From positions 1 to 11,399 of the forward strand of contig VGMA01000050.1 in assembly GCA_016866575.1 (NCBI GenBank): DNA of 11,399 nt, given 5' to 3'. Under the pieces are notes generated by a model. It was not told where the DNA came from, did no database searches, and saw only the letters and a program-made list of their open reading frames with translations. The stretch comes from Chlamydiota bacterium. Its GTDB lineage: Bacteria; Chlamydiota; Chlamydiia; Chlamydiales; VGMA01. Positions 1 to 7,886 of this stretch are shown in pieces. A program made the position numbers and the translations under genes. Within the stretch, counting starts at the first letter, position 1, and every line of letters begins with the position of its first letter.

Positions 1-2632
1 GCTTAAAGAGTTTTTCCATCTCTTTTTCTAGGCGCTGCCGCTCTTTATCAATCAGTTCCGCTGGAAGAGGAATAAAGAGTTGAACATGACGCACATTCGC
101 TTTAGAGACAAACAGATTATCTGTTGGAGCAGAAAAATGAATTTGCTCAATTTTTACAAGTGATGAGATCATAGCTTCGTTTTCTTTGATCAACAGAGCG
201 TTTCCTTCAATGTATAGCTCTGTAGCAACTCCCGGCATAACACCCATTTCAGCTCTGATGTTGCGTATTGCGTAGACAACCTCAGAAATGAATGCAAATT
301 CATCTTCTACTTGAGAATTGATCATAGATGGGTCAATTTGAGTAGGGTATGGCGCTACGATGCATGCTTTAGCCTCTATAGCTTTTTTGAACTCTTCTAA
401 ATAAGGATCGTTTACTAATATCTTGTTTAGATGGAAGCTATCTTTGATACAAGAAAATATTTCTTCTGTGATGAAAGGAGCTACAGGGTGAAGTAAGCGC
501 ACAATACTTGTAAAAACAGTGAGAAGAAGAACTTGTTTGTTGTTCTTGATTTCAGCGTTTCCTTTTTTACCAAAAAGATACGGTTTAGAAATTTCAAGAT
601 AGTAGGCGCAAAATTCATCCCAGAGGAAATTATAAGCAGTTTTCGCTACTTGATCAAAATTGTAATCTTCAATAGCTGTTCCAATTTCTTGAACCACTTG
701 CTCAAGTCTTGATAATATCCACTTATCATCTAGAGTAAAAATATTGCGATTTAAGCCTTTTTCGAGATCTACAGTTTCTAAATTGAGAAACACAAAGCGC
801 GCAGCGTTCCAAAATTTATTCGCAAAGCTTCTAAATTCTTCGAACCGTCTTCTATCGAGATCGATCTGTCTTGCGTCAGTAACGCTAAAGCAAAGTGCAA
901 GACGCATCGCATCAGCACCATATTCATCGATGATTTCTAAAGGATCAATTACGTTCCCTTTAGATTTGGACATTTTTTCCCATTTGCTAAATACATCTTT
1001 TGGCACAGGATTTCCCATCTCAAAGGATTTACGCTCTTCTTGAGAAACATAGGCTATGTTTTTTTCTTTATCTTCTCTCCAATAAGATTTTCCATAGATA
1101 AGTCCATGGATAAAGGTCTTTTTGAAAGGAACTTTTTTCTCGGCATATTCAGACATCATGATCATTCTAGCTACCCAGAAAAATAAGATGTCATGTCCTG
1201 TAACAAGTGTACTATGAGGAAAAAAAGAGGCTAAATCGTCTGTTTTATTCGGCCATCCAAGAGTTGAAAAAGGCCAAAGAGCAGAAGAAAACCAAGTATC
1301 AAGAACATCTTCATCTTGTACATAATCATCTCCTAAGTCTTCATCGCCGATGTGGCAGATCATTTTTTCTGGATCATCTTTGTGATACCAGACCGGGATT
1401 CTGTGCCCCCACCAAAGCTGGCGCGAAATGCACCAATCTCTAAGATTTTCAATCCAATGAAAGTAGGTTTTTTCCCAGTAAGAGGGGAGTATCTCTACTT
1501 GCTTTGTGCGAACTACTTCCATGAGCTTTTCTTTGAATGGCTCCATTTTGATGAACCACTGTTTGGAAAGGTAAGGCTCAATAATCGCTTTTGTTCTGTA
1601 AGAGATTCCCACACGGTTTTGATGCTTTTCAATTTTGACAAGCATCCCTAGTTTTTTCATTTCGCTTACAACAGCTTCTCTAGCATCTTCGCGAGAAAGA
1701 TTCTGAAATTTGCCACCATTTTCATTGATAGTAGCATCAGGATTCATGATATTGATCATTTCAAGCTTATGTCTTTTAGCAATTTCGTAGTCATTGACAT
1801 CGTGAGCTGGAGTGATTTTTACAGCGCCGGTCCCGAAATCCTTATCGACATACTGATCTGCGATGATAGGAATCAGGCGATTTTGCAGAGGCAGAAGAGC
1901 TTTTTTACCAATGAGGTGTTTGTAGCGAGGATCTTCAGGATGCACAGCCACAGCTACATCGCCAAGCATGGTTTCTGGACGTGTTGTTGCAATAGTAATA
2001 AATTCGTTATCTACAGGATAAGAAAAATGCCAGAGGAAAGACTCTCTTTCTTCATGTTCAACTTCGTCGTCTGCTATGGCAGTTTGTAAAATAGGATCCC
2101 AATTTACAAGGTAGTAGCCTCTATAGATGATTTTATCATCAAACATTTTTTTGAATATGGTCTTAACGGCAAGATTTGAGCCTTCATCCATGGTAAAACG
2201 GAGCCTTGACCAATCACAAGAGCAGCCAAGCTGTTGTAGTTGATGGAGAATTTTTTCTTGATAGATCTCTTTCCAATCCCAGATATGGGAGACAAATTCT
2301 TCTCTTGAGTAATCTCGCTTTCTTTTGCCATACTTAGCATATAGGTGCCTTTCTACGACTGTTTGCGTAGAAATGCCCGCGTGGTCTGTTCCAGGGATCC
2401 ATAAAGCTTCAAATCCTGACATTCTTTTATAGCGGATCAAGATATCTTGTATTGTGTCTACTAGACCATGGCCCATGTGTAAAGAGCCTGTAACGTTGGG
2501 AGGAGGTATAGGTATGCTATATTTTGGTTTATTGCTATTTGCATCTGCTGAAAAGAGGTTTTCCTCCTGCCAGAAGTCATACCATTTTTTTTCTACAATT
2601 TTAGGGTCGTAAACTTTATCAAGTTCTTTCAT
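1..2632 (-). CDS. valS: Valyl-tRNA synthetase (class I), 3' end beyond the left edge
   Basis: Charges tRNA-Val with valine in the cytoplasm and hydrolyses mischarged Thr-tRNA. I translated the minus strand from the ATG at 2632-2630; the frame stays open to the window edge (877 codons), so the C-terminal coiled-coil arm is cut off. Visible motifs are the HIGH-type HMGH at residues 52-55 after PPPNVTGSL, GTDHAG at 81-86, the CP1 editing-domain signature TTRPETMLGD at 216-225, RDWCISRQLWWGHRIP, and KMSKS at 553-557. About 40 residues (513-552) separate the GLI strand from KMSKS, far more than in E. coli ValRS; as far as I recall, chlamydial ValRS proteins share this. Judged against a chlamydial length of about 940 residues, roughly 60 are missing. 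The start overlaps the pknD stop as ATGA, so the two are probably co-transcribed and translationally coupled. The gene is intact in the part seen; the family assignment is secure. Confidence 0.97.
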   Translation of the reverse strand, partial: MKELDKVYDPKIVEKKWYDFWQEENLFSADANSNKPKYSIPIPPPNVTGSLHMGHGLVDTIQDILIRYKRMSGFEALWIPGTDHAGISTQTVVERHLYAKYGKRKRDYSREEFVSHIWDWKEIYQEKILHQLQQLGCSCDWSRLRFTMDEGSNLAVKTIFKKMFDDKIIYRGYYLVNWDPILQTAIADDEVEHEERESFLWHFSYPVDNEFITIATTRPETMLGDVAVAVHPEDPRYKHLIGKKALLPLQNRLIPIIADQYVDKDFGTGAVKITPAHDVNDYEIAKRHKLEMINIMNPDATINENGGKFQNLSREDAREAVVSEMKKLGMLVKIEKHQNRVGISYRTKAIIEPYLSKQWFIKMEPFKEKLMEVVRTKQVEILPSYWEKTYFHWIENLRDWCISRQLWWGHRIPVWYHKDDPEKMICHIGDEDLGDDYVQDEDVLDTWFSSALWPFSTLGWPNKTDDLASFFPHSTLVTGHDILFFWVARMIMMSEYAEKKVPFKKTFIHGLIYGKSYWREDKEKNIAYVSQEERKSFEMGNPVPKDVFSKWEKMSKSKGNVIDPLEIIDEYGADAMRLALCFSVTDARQIDLDRRRFEEFRSFANKFWNAARFVFLNLETVDLEKGLNRNIFTLDDKWILSRLEQVVQEIGTAIEDYNFDQVAKTAYNFLWDEFCAYYLEISKPYLFGKKGNAEIKNNKQVLLLTVFTSIVRLLHPVAPFITEEIFSCIKDSFHLNKILVNDPYLEEFKKAIEAKACIVAPYPTQIDPSMINSQVEDEFAFISEVVYAIRNIRAEMGVMPGVATELYIEGNALLIKENEAMISSLVKIEQIHFSAPTDNLFVSKANVRHVQLFIPLPAELIDKERQRLEKEMEKLFK

Positions 2633-5394
2633 AATTTTTTTAATTTCCTGTCGTAGTAGGCAGCTTTTGCTTTTTTTCCTGAAACATCATAAAAAAGAAC
2701 GAGTTCTTTTAACAGCATAGAAATTTCATATGGAAAGGCATTTTTGCTCCAAGTGCTAGTGAAGTGGATGTGACCTGATAAGAAATAGGCAAGCAGGCCA
2801 CTAATAGGTGGATATGCATATTCTTTGATCACTTTGAAGTGATGCAGTGCAACCATATAGCCTTCTGTATAGGCTAAATAGCAGCCATACATAAAATAAA
2901 GAGGGCTTTTGATATCGTTGAGGTCTTTAGCCTTGTAGCGGTCAAAAATTTCTTTTGCACGGTCGATGTTTTTTACCTTTAGATAGGTCCAAAGCTTAAT
3001 TACATCAATTTTTTGTGTATATTTTTCAGGAATTTCATGACCTTCAAGATTGACAAAAGCGGAAAGAAGATCTTTAGTTGCATTTTTAGATAAGCTATTT
3101 TCCATCAAAAAGAAGAGTTGTTTGATCTCTTTCAAAGAGAGCGTAGCTGGCGCGTGTTTGAAAAAAGACTCTAAAGTGAGCTCTTTAAAGCTAAGATTTC
3201 CGAGCTCTTCAGCAAGGCTATCGGCCTTTAAATAGATTAAGGCATATAGACCTGTTTCTACCAAAACATGATGATTGGAAAGGAGTTTATCTTGGATAAT
3301 TTCTTTGATGATCAAAGGCTTTTTGAGCCAGTAGGCCAAGATCAAGATATTTAAGCAAATTTCTTCTTCTTCGGAAAGAGGCTGGGTGTCAAAAAACACC
3401 TTAGGCTCTAATTCATGGATCAAATTGCTAATGGCATTTCTAATTTCTTTTGTCAATCTATGGGATAGGTGCAAAAGAACAATCAAGGCAAATCCGTAGG
3501 CGGCAAGGCGATCTTTTTTAGTGGTTTCGCTAAAACGGAAGATGACATGTTCTTCGAGTGTGCCTAAAAGAGAGTGTTTAGGGAATTTACGAAGGGCTAA
3601 TGCTAAAGATTTGATTTCTTCTTGCCAATCATTTTCCAGCTGATAGATCATCGCTTTTCCAAGATACTCAAGTGGAGATCCAACTGTTTCATCGAGTCTA
3701 GAAAAAGTTCTTTCTGCTTCTTCTAATAGAGCCGTTCGAGCTGCAATGTTTTTTTCAATTTTAGCGGCTTCAATCAGCGAGACACCGGCTCTAAATAAAG
3801 CTTCTCTACCTTCGGAGCGTCCCCAAAATGAACCTGCGATTCTGATATATTCTGCATGGGCTTTTTTGAAATCTTTTGCAGATAAGAACGCATCAGGTAT
3901 GGATAAGCAGCCAACCATAATATGCGGTGCGCCTGTGTACACTTGTAAACTTGGCAAAGAAAATCGCGTGTCTTTATAGATTAAGCCTACGTGAGAGCCT
4001 ACAAATGGCAAATAGTTGGTATAAGTCAATATTAGCTCTCCATCGATATAAACGTGGATTTCATGCTCGATTCTTTCAATGGTGATCTCATGAGTTACAA
4101 GAGGTGATAAAGAAAAATCGGGTATATGTTTGAGCAAGACATTGGTCTTAATCAATTTTACACCTTTTTCTTTTGGACCTCCTATCCAGATGCAATAGCC
4201 ATCTTCAAGCCCTTCCCTTTCTGCAGGTTTGGGTATCGATAATAAAATTCCAATACCTGTAGATTCTTTTTCCACACTTACTTTCATGATGATTTTGGTG
4301 TTGCCAGTAAAGGATTCTTTGGAAATCATCAAAACAACCCACTCTACTTTTCCGCCAGAGCGAGAAACAGGGGTAAGTTTTGTCAAAAGAACGTTTTCTT
4401 GGAATTCCCAATGTTCAGGCTCGTTTTTTTCGAGCGTAGCAGCAAAGATCCACTTTGGATCTCCTTCAGTGAAAGCTTTAACATCTTCGATGAGTTCTTT
4501 AACGGTGCTGTAGCGCATTTTAGAATCATACGCCAAGCATTTTTTTGCCATTTCTGAAAGCTGCGTAGGAATTTCACGCGATGGCGCAGCTTCAAGCGCA
4601 TCTACGAGCATTTCATGATTTTTGATCTTTTTGTATTGCTTTAGAGTTCTTCGATGAAAAGGGAGTCTAAGTGTGAGCATTTGGTATAAAATGACCCCTA
4701 AAGAATAGATATCGCTATACTCATCAGCAGGATGGCCATCTACTCGTTCTGGAGCAAGATAGCTTAGCGTGCCAACGACTTTGCCAGGTCTTGTTAAATT
4801 GGCATGTTCAACGTTGATAAGATCGATTTCTTGGGTAGATTCGGAAGACTCTTGAGGGGCTGATATCCCTTCTGCTAATCCCCAATCGAGAATCAATACC
4901 TCTCCAAATTCACCAACTAAGATGTTTTCAGGTTTGAGATCTCTATGCAATAGTCCTCTAGAGTGGCAGTAAGATATCGCTTCACATATCTGTAAAAAGA
5001 TTCTCATCAACGCAGTAACAGAGACACCAATAGGGTGAGGGGGTTGTCCTTGTTTTTCTCTTTTTCTTGTTTCAGTGAGAATCGATTTTAATGTTTGCCC
5101 TTCCACATAAGGCATTGTATAAAACAAAAAGTCATCATCGCACTGGATCTCGTGTACAGGAACAATAGAGGGGTGGCAAAGCTGCGCTGCGATCTTAGCT
5201 TCTTTTAAAAAACGGCTTCGCATAACACTGTATTTGAGAAGATCATCTCGTATTTTCTTTAGTGCAACAAGCCTTTGGCAAATAGGGTCAAATGCGAGAA
5301 ATACTTCTCCCATTCCACCTCTTCCTATGAGCCCCTTAATGGCATATCTTCCTACAGATTGAGGCAGTTCTGTACTCTGTTTTTCTTCTTGCAT
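2629..5394 (-). CDS. pknD: PknD-type serine/threonine protein kinase with LamG-like and TPR-like C-terminal region
   Basis: A 921-residue Hanks-type kinase. The glycine loop is GRGGMG (24-29), the ATP-binding lysine is K46 in VALK, and the helix-C glutamate is probably E65. The catalytic loop is HRDLKPEN (150-157), the metal-binding motif is DWG (170-172) instead of DFG, and APE is at 214-216, followed by SDIYSLG. The activation segment is long and Ser/Thr-rich. Residues of about 328-495 look like an all-beta, LamG-like sandwich (for example IHVYIDGELILTY). From about 505 to the end the protein is helical with TPR/SEL1-like character. No signal peptide or membrane helix is visible, so it is probably cytoplasmic. 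In Chlamydia pneumoniae PknD is reported to phosphorylate the type III secretion protein CdsD; that role here is inference. No good Shine-Dalgarno precedes the ATG; transcription probably starts in the short spacer shared with trpS. It overlaps valS downstream by 4 nt. Confidence 0.95.
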   Translation of the reverse strand: MQEEKQSTELPQSVGRYAIKGLIGRGGMGEVFLAFDPICQRLVALKKIRDDLLKYSVMRSRFLKEAKIAAQLCHPSIVPVHEIQCDDDFLFYTMPYVEGQTLKSILTETRKREKQGQPPHPIGVSVTALMRIFLQICEAISYCHSRGLLHRDLKPENILVGEFGEVLILDWGLAEGISAPQESSESTQEIDLINVEHANLTRPGKVVGTLSYLAPERVDGHPADEYSDIYSLGVILYQMLTLRLPFHRRTLKQYKKIKNHEMLVDALEAAPSREIPTQLSEMAKKCLAYDSKMRYSTVKELIEDVKAFTEGDPKWIFAATLEKNEPEHWEFQENVLLTKLTPVSRSGGKVEWVVLMISKESFTGNTKIIMKVSVEKESTGIGILLSIPKPAEREGLEDGYCIWIGGPKEKGVKLIKTNVLLKHIPDFSLSPLVTHEITIERIEHEIHVYIDGELILTYTNYLPFVGSHVGLIYKDTRFSLPSLQVYTGAPHIMVGCLSIPDAFLSAKDFKKAHAEYIRIAGSFWGRSEGREALFRAGVSLIEAAKIEKNIAARTALLEEAERTFSRLDETVGSPLEYLGKAMIYQLENDWQEEIKSLALALRKFPKHSLLGTLEEHVIFRFSETTKKDRLAAYGFALIVLLHLSHRLTKEIRNAISNLIHELEPKVFFDTQPLSEEEEICLNILILAYWLKKPLIIKEIIQDKLLSNHHVLVETGLYALIYLKADSLAEELGNLSFKELTLESFFKHAPATLSLKEIKQLFFLMENSLSKNATKDLLSAFVNLEGHEIPEKYTQKIDVIKLWTYLKVKNIDRAKEIFDRYKAKDLNDIKSPLYFMYGCYLAYTEGYMVALHHFKVIKEYAYPPISGLLAYFLSGHIHFTSTWSKNAFPYEISMLLKELVLFYDVSGKKAKAAYYDRKLKKL

Positions 5395-5457
5395 GCCACT
5401 ACTATAACAAATAACTCTATAGATAGAAATATCTACTTTACGCTATTGTATTAGATC
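5395..5457. promoter_or_regulatory. Divergent pknD/trpS spacer with a 6-bp dyad
   Basis: These 63 bases must carry the start signals for both trpS (plus) and pknD (minus). A perfect dyad TAGATA-GAAA-TATCTA lies at 5420-5435. Minus-strand -10-like hexamers are TATAGA (5417-5422) and TATAGT (5401-5406); a plus-strand candidate is TATTGT (5444-5449). None has a convincing -35 box, and neither gene has a clear Shine-Dalgarno. The dyad could be an operator or chance in AT-rich sequence. It does not resemble the TrpR operator I know, and the spacer is too short for a T-box leader. Confidence 0.35.
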
Positions 5458-6489
5458 ATGAAAAAAGTTGTCTTAACAGGAGATCGCCCGAGCGGTCCAC
5501 TACATTTGGGCCACTATGTAGGCTCTTTACTATCTCGATTAGATTTGCAAGAAACTTTAGAGCAATTTGTCATGATTGCTGATGTGCAGGCTTTGACAGA
5601 TAATTACGAAAATCCGAAAAAAGTTTCTAGTAACATATTACAAGTAGCAATTGACTATCTATCTGTAGGGATAGATCCTGCAAAAACAGCTATTTGCATC
5701 CAATCTATGATTCCTGAAATCGCAGAATTGACCCAGTTTTATCTCAATTTGGTTACGTGGAATCGACTCAAACACAACCCAACAGTAAAACAAGAAATCG
5801 TTCAGAAGGGCTTTGAAGATTCTGTTCCTGCCGGCTTCATGATCTATCCGGTTTCGCAAGCAGCAGATATTACATTTGTTCGTGCAACAGTTGTGCCAGT
5901 TGGTGAAGATCAACTTCCAATGATTGAGCAAACAAATGAAATTGTTCGTAAATTCAATAGAATTTACAACACAGATGTTCTTTTAGAAGCAGAAGCATTG
6001 CTTCCTAAATGTCCACGTCTTCCAGGTATTGATGGAAAGGCAAAAATGAGTAAATCTCTTGGAAATGGGATATACCTTAAAGATAGTGCAGACGAATTAT
6101 TCAAAAAAATCAAGCAAATGTACACAGATCCGAGCCATTTGCGTGTTGAAGATCCAGGTAAAGTAGAAGGAAATATGGTCTTTACTTACCTAGATGTATT
6201 TGCCAAAGATAAAGCTAAGGTAGAAGAGCTCAAAGCTCATTATCAAAGAGGCGGCTTAGGGGATATGACAGTAAAAAAGTATCTTATGGAAGTCCTCAAT
6301 GAAATACTGCTTCCTATCCGCGAAAGACGCGCTGAACTTGAAAAAGACATCGGCTATGTGATCGATGTTTTAAAGCAAGGAACCCAAAAAGCTCGTGAAC
6401 GTGGAGAAGAGACAATATCTTTAGTCAAAAGTGCGATGTCGATCTGTCACGAAAAGCAGCTTCTCGCTCATCCTTCAGATTTCCTATAA
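5458..6489 (+). CDS. trpS: Tryptophanyl-tRNA synthetase
   Basis: Class I synthetase that activates tryptophan and attaches it to tRNA-Trp. The protein has 343 residues, normal for bacterial TrpRS. The N-terminal signature TGDRPSGPLHLGHYVGSL carries the HIGH equivalent HLGH at residues 16-19. Tryptophan-pocket sequences such as MIYPVSQAADI and VGEDQLP follow, and a perfect KMSKS lies at 196-200. TGDRPSG at the N-terminus and the overall length resemble the Gram-positive/chlamydial type. The start is the first ATG after the divergent spacer; no Shine-Dalgarno is visible, so it rests on family alignment. Transcribed alone, divergent from pknD, it ends at a strong hairpin three bases past its stop. 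Its last 22 bases overlap, tail to tail, the end of an unknown minus-strand gene. Confidence 0.97.
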   Translation: MKKVVLTGDRPSGPLHLGHYVGSLLSRLDLQETLEQFVMIADVQALTDNYENPKKVSSNILQVAIDYLSVGIDPAKTAICIQSMIPEIAELTQFYLNLVTWNRLKHNPTVKQEIVQKGFEDSVPAGFMIYPVSQAADITFVRATVVPVGEDQLPMIEQTNEIVRKFNRIYNTDVLLEAEALLPKCPRLPGIDGKAKMSKSLGNGIYLKDSADELFKKIKQMYTDPSHLRVEDPGKVEGNMVFTYLDVFAKDKAKVEELKAHYQRGGLGDMTVKKYLMEVLNEILLPIRERRAELEKDIGYVIDVLKQGTQKARERGEETISLVKSAMSICHEKQLLAHPSDFL

Positions 6490-7043
6490 ATATTGGGGAA
6501 GACATTGTTTTCTCTTCCCCGATTATTCTGTGCAGTAATTATGTAAATAACAAAATTGAACCGATCAATTTCGGGTGAATTTTGAGAGAATTCTATTTTG
6601 CTAAATTGATGCAAGGGATCCGTTTTTATAGATTTTGATTGAAATAGAAGGCTTTCAACGGAAGTTTTTTGAAAAATGAATATGCCGGGGAAGAAAATTT
6701 GCGGGTGGCGAAAAGGTGTTATAGAGGCATTATTTGCGTGGGATAGTACTGTTGCTCTAATGTAACGAGCTTGTTTTTTTCTTTTTCTATATTCATCAAA
6801 TAACCCATTTTGCATGAGCTCTTTTTGAGCTTCAGTCCGAAAAATCGTGAAATTGAGTTTTCTATACCATAATTGGCCTGCTATAGAGCGAATATCAGAT
6901 GCGCTTAAAATATCAGTGACGACGTTAGCAGTTGGGTGAAAAGAAATGCTTTTTTTATTAGTAAAACAAGGATCTTTGACTTTCAAAGAGCCTTTTAAAC
7001 AAGGTTTTAAAGGCTCTTGATAATAGTTTTTTTCTATTTGCAT
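6468..7043 (-). CDS. Hypothetical protein, 191 aa, with an LWY...FR motif region
   Basis: Not recognised as a bacterial family. Visible features: a basic N-terminal third (residues 1-32) encoded partly by a strong inverted repeat; a central segment of about 33-100 with ISF (33-35), LWY (58-60) and FR (68-69), then the basic run EYRKRKKQAR (84-93); and a C-terminal half without clear pattern. No signal peptide or membrane helix is visible. The ISF...LWY...FR spacing recalls a motif seen in uncharacterised stramenopile and fungal proteins; this is from memory and unverified. The start has GTAGGG just upstream. It follows the 264-aa gene by 15 nt, which suggests one transcript. The last codons read through the trpS terminator hairpin and 22 bases of trpS, so the natural C-terminus may once have been earlier and the gene may be a variable or decaying accessory one. 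Coding status is likely but not certain. Confidence 0.6.
   Translation of the reverse strand: MQIEKNYYQEPLKPCLKGSLKVKDPCFTNKKSISFHPTANVVTDILSASDIRSIAGQLWYRKLNFTIFRTEAQKELMQNGLFDEYRKRKKQARYIRATVLSHANNASITPFRHPQIFFPGIFIFQKTSVESLLFQSKSIKTDPLHQFSKIEFSQNSPEIDRFNFVIYIITAQNNRGRENNVFPNIYRKSEG
6492..6523 (+). terminator. Likely trpS terminator hairpin
   Basis: An 8-bp perfect stem GGGGAAGA/TCTTCCCC (6495-6502 with 6513-6520) has a 10-nt loop. It extends to 11 pairs (6492-6523) with one T-G wobble. It begins three bases after the trpS stop codon. No strong T run follows on either strand, so it may be an imperfect intrinsic terminator or a 3'-end stabilising structure. It lies inside the last codons (about 174-184) of the convergent 191-aa gene. 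Confidence 0.6.
6974..7018 (-). repeat. Strong inverted repeat near the start of the 191-aa gene, with an overlapping alternative hairpin
   Basis: AAGAGCCTTT (6986-6995) pairs perfectly with AAAGGCTCTT (7009-7018). After one T-T mismatch, AAAC (6997-7000) pairs with GTTT (7004-7007), leaving a 3-nt loop: 14 pairs with one mismatch. A second hairpin, CTTTGA (6974-6979) with TCAAAG (6983-6988), shares bases with the first arm, so the two cannot form together. In the minus-strand message the structure begins about 25 nt after the start codon and encodes residues of about 9-24. No T run follows it in the minus direction, so it is not a standard intrinsic terminator. Confidence 0.65.
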
Positions 7044-7058
7044 CTAACCCTACTTAGA

Positions 7059-7853
7059 CTATAAATGGTCACCAGAGTAGTTATTTTGAGAAGCAGGAGT
7101 TTCAGCCTCTTCCTTAGGAATAGTTTTGTATCCTAAAATGTAATCTATTGCCAAATAAGGGTTTGCTTGAAAAAGTTCCGCGTTGATGATTTTTAAAGAG
7201 CTTATTACTTCAGCTTCTTCTTCGCTGTGATTCTTTCTACACTGAGTAGCCATATAATCGATTCCGATACAAAGTGTGTCTTGAGCTGAAGTTTCAGCAA
7301 CACTCATAGCACAGCCCACATCCCATGCTTGATCAAGAGTCACTTTAATATAAGCATAAAGATCAGAAGTTGCTCTAACTTGAGCTTGGTTCAATGTGGT
7401 GTTTTTAAGAATTTCCAAAGGAGATTCTTGATAGATGAAAGTAGAAGCTACTTTAAAAGAGTTTTCTTCAAAAGCAGATATTTGTATTTTTTGGATGGTT
7501 TTAAGATAGGGTATAGCGTCTTGATCATCTTTTAGCTCAGCTTGATGAATAAGAATACCCACCCCATATTCATACAGCTCTTGTTTGGTAGAACCTGATA
7601 GCGCTAAAGAAGCTCCTTTTTCTAAAGCTTCGTCAACGATTTCTATCAAAGAAGAAATTTTTGACGCTGCGTTCGTTTTAAAATCATCTTCGTCTTCTGT
7701 ATTCCACCAGCACTCAGCTATTTCATCTTCAAAGAGTTCAGAACCTTTAAGAGTGGTAGGGGATAAGTTAAATCGCAAGGATTTGTTTGTAGAAATAGAT
7801 TCAAAAGAGGTGTTATAAGATAAACAAGATGGTACGGGGGAAATAGAACTCAT
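7059..7853 (-). CDS. Hypothetical protein, 264 aa, with an internal duplication
   Basis: No known family recognised. The first 35 residues are Ser/Thr-rich and probably disordered, without a hydrophobic signal peptide. Residues 41-60 are acidic (FEDEIAECWW then EDEDD). The rest looks helical. Residues 73-140 align without gaps to 173-240 at an offset of exactly 100, with shared D74/D174, A76/A176, G80/G180, Q91/Q191, G97/G197, Q104/Q204, I123/I223, F128/F228 and N131/N231. This suggests two copies of one helical domain of about 70-75 residues. The Ser-rich N-terminus would fit a type III secreted protein of an intracellular bacterium, but nothing here proves secretion. A good promoter lies just upstream; no Shine-Dalgarno is obvious before the ATG. 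The 191-aa gene follows after 15 nt. Long, intact, and with its own promoter and upstream terminator, it is very probably a real gene. Confidence 0.8.
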   Translation of the reverse strand: MSSISPVPSCLSYNTSFESISTNKSLRFNLSPTTLKGSELFEDEIAECWWNTEDEDDFKTNAASKISSLIEIVDEALEKGASLALSGSTKQELYEYGVGILIHQAELKDDQDAIPYLKTIQKIQISAFEENSFKVASTFIYQESPLEILKNTTLNQAQVRATSDLYAYIKVTLDQAWDVGCAMSVAETSAQDTLCIGIDYMATQCRKNHSEEEAEVISSLKIINAELFQANPYLAIDYILGYKTIPKEEAETPASQNNYSGDHL

Positions 7854-7886
7854 AATTACACGATTATTTTTTTAAAATTCGCATAA

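Noticed and set aside
744..2089. Several open frames of about 80-105 codons on the plus strand, and one of 78 codons on the minus strand at 2104-2340
   Set aside because: They lie entirely within the intact, motif-rich valS frame; their translations show no domain signal.
3050..4601. Short open frames inside pknD on both strands
   Set aside because: The pknD frame is continuous and family-like across this whole interval; the others are antisense or shifted shadows.
5395..5457. T-box riboswitch or TrpR operator upstream of trpS
   Set aside because: The spacer is only 63 bp, too short for a T-box leader, and lacks the T-box core and a TrpR-like operator sequence.
7329..7818. Plus-strand frames of 68 and 77 codons opposite the 264-aa gene
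   Set aside because: No Shine-Dalgarno or recognisable domain; the minus-strand frame has a promoter and is much longer.
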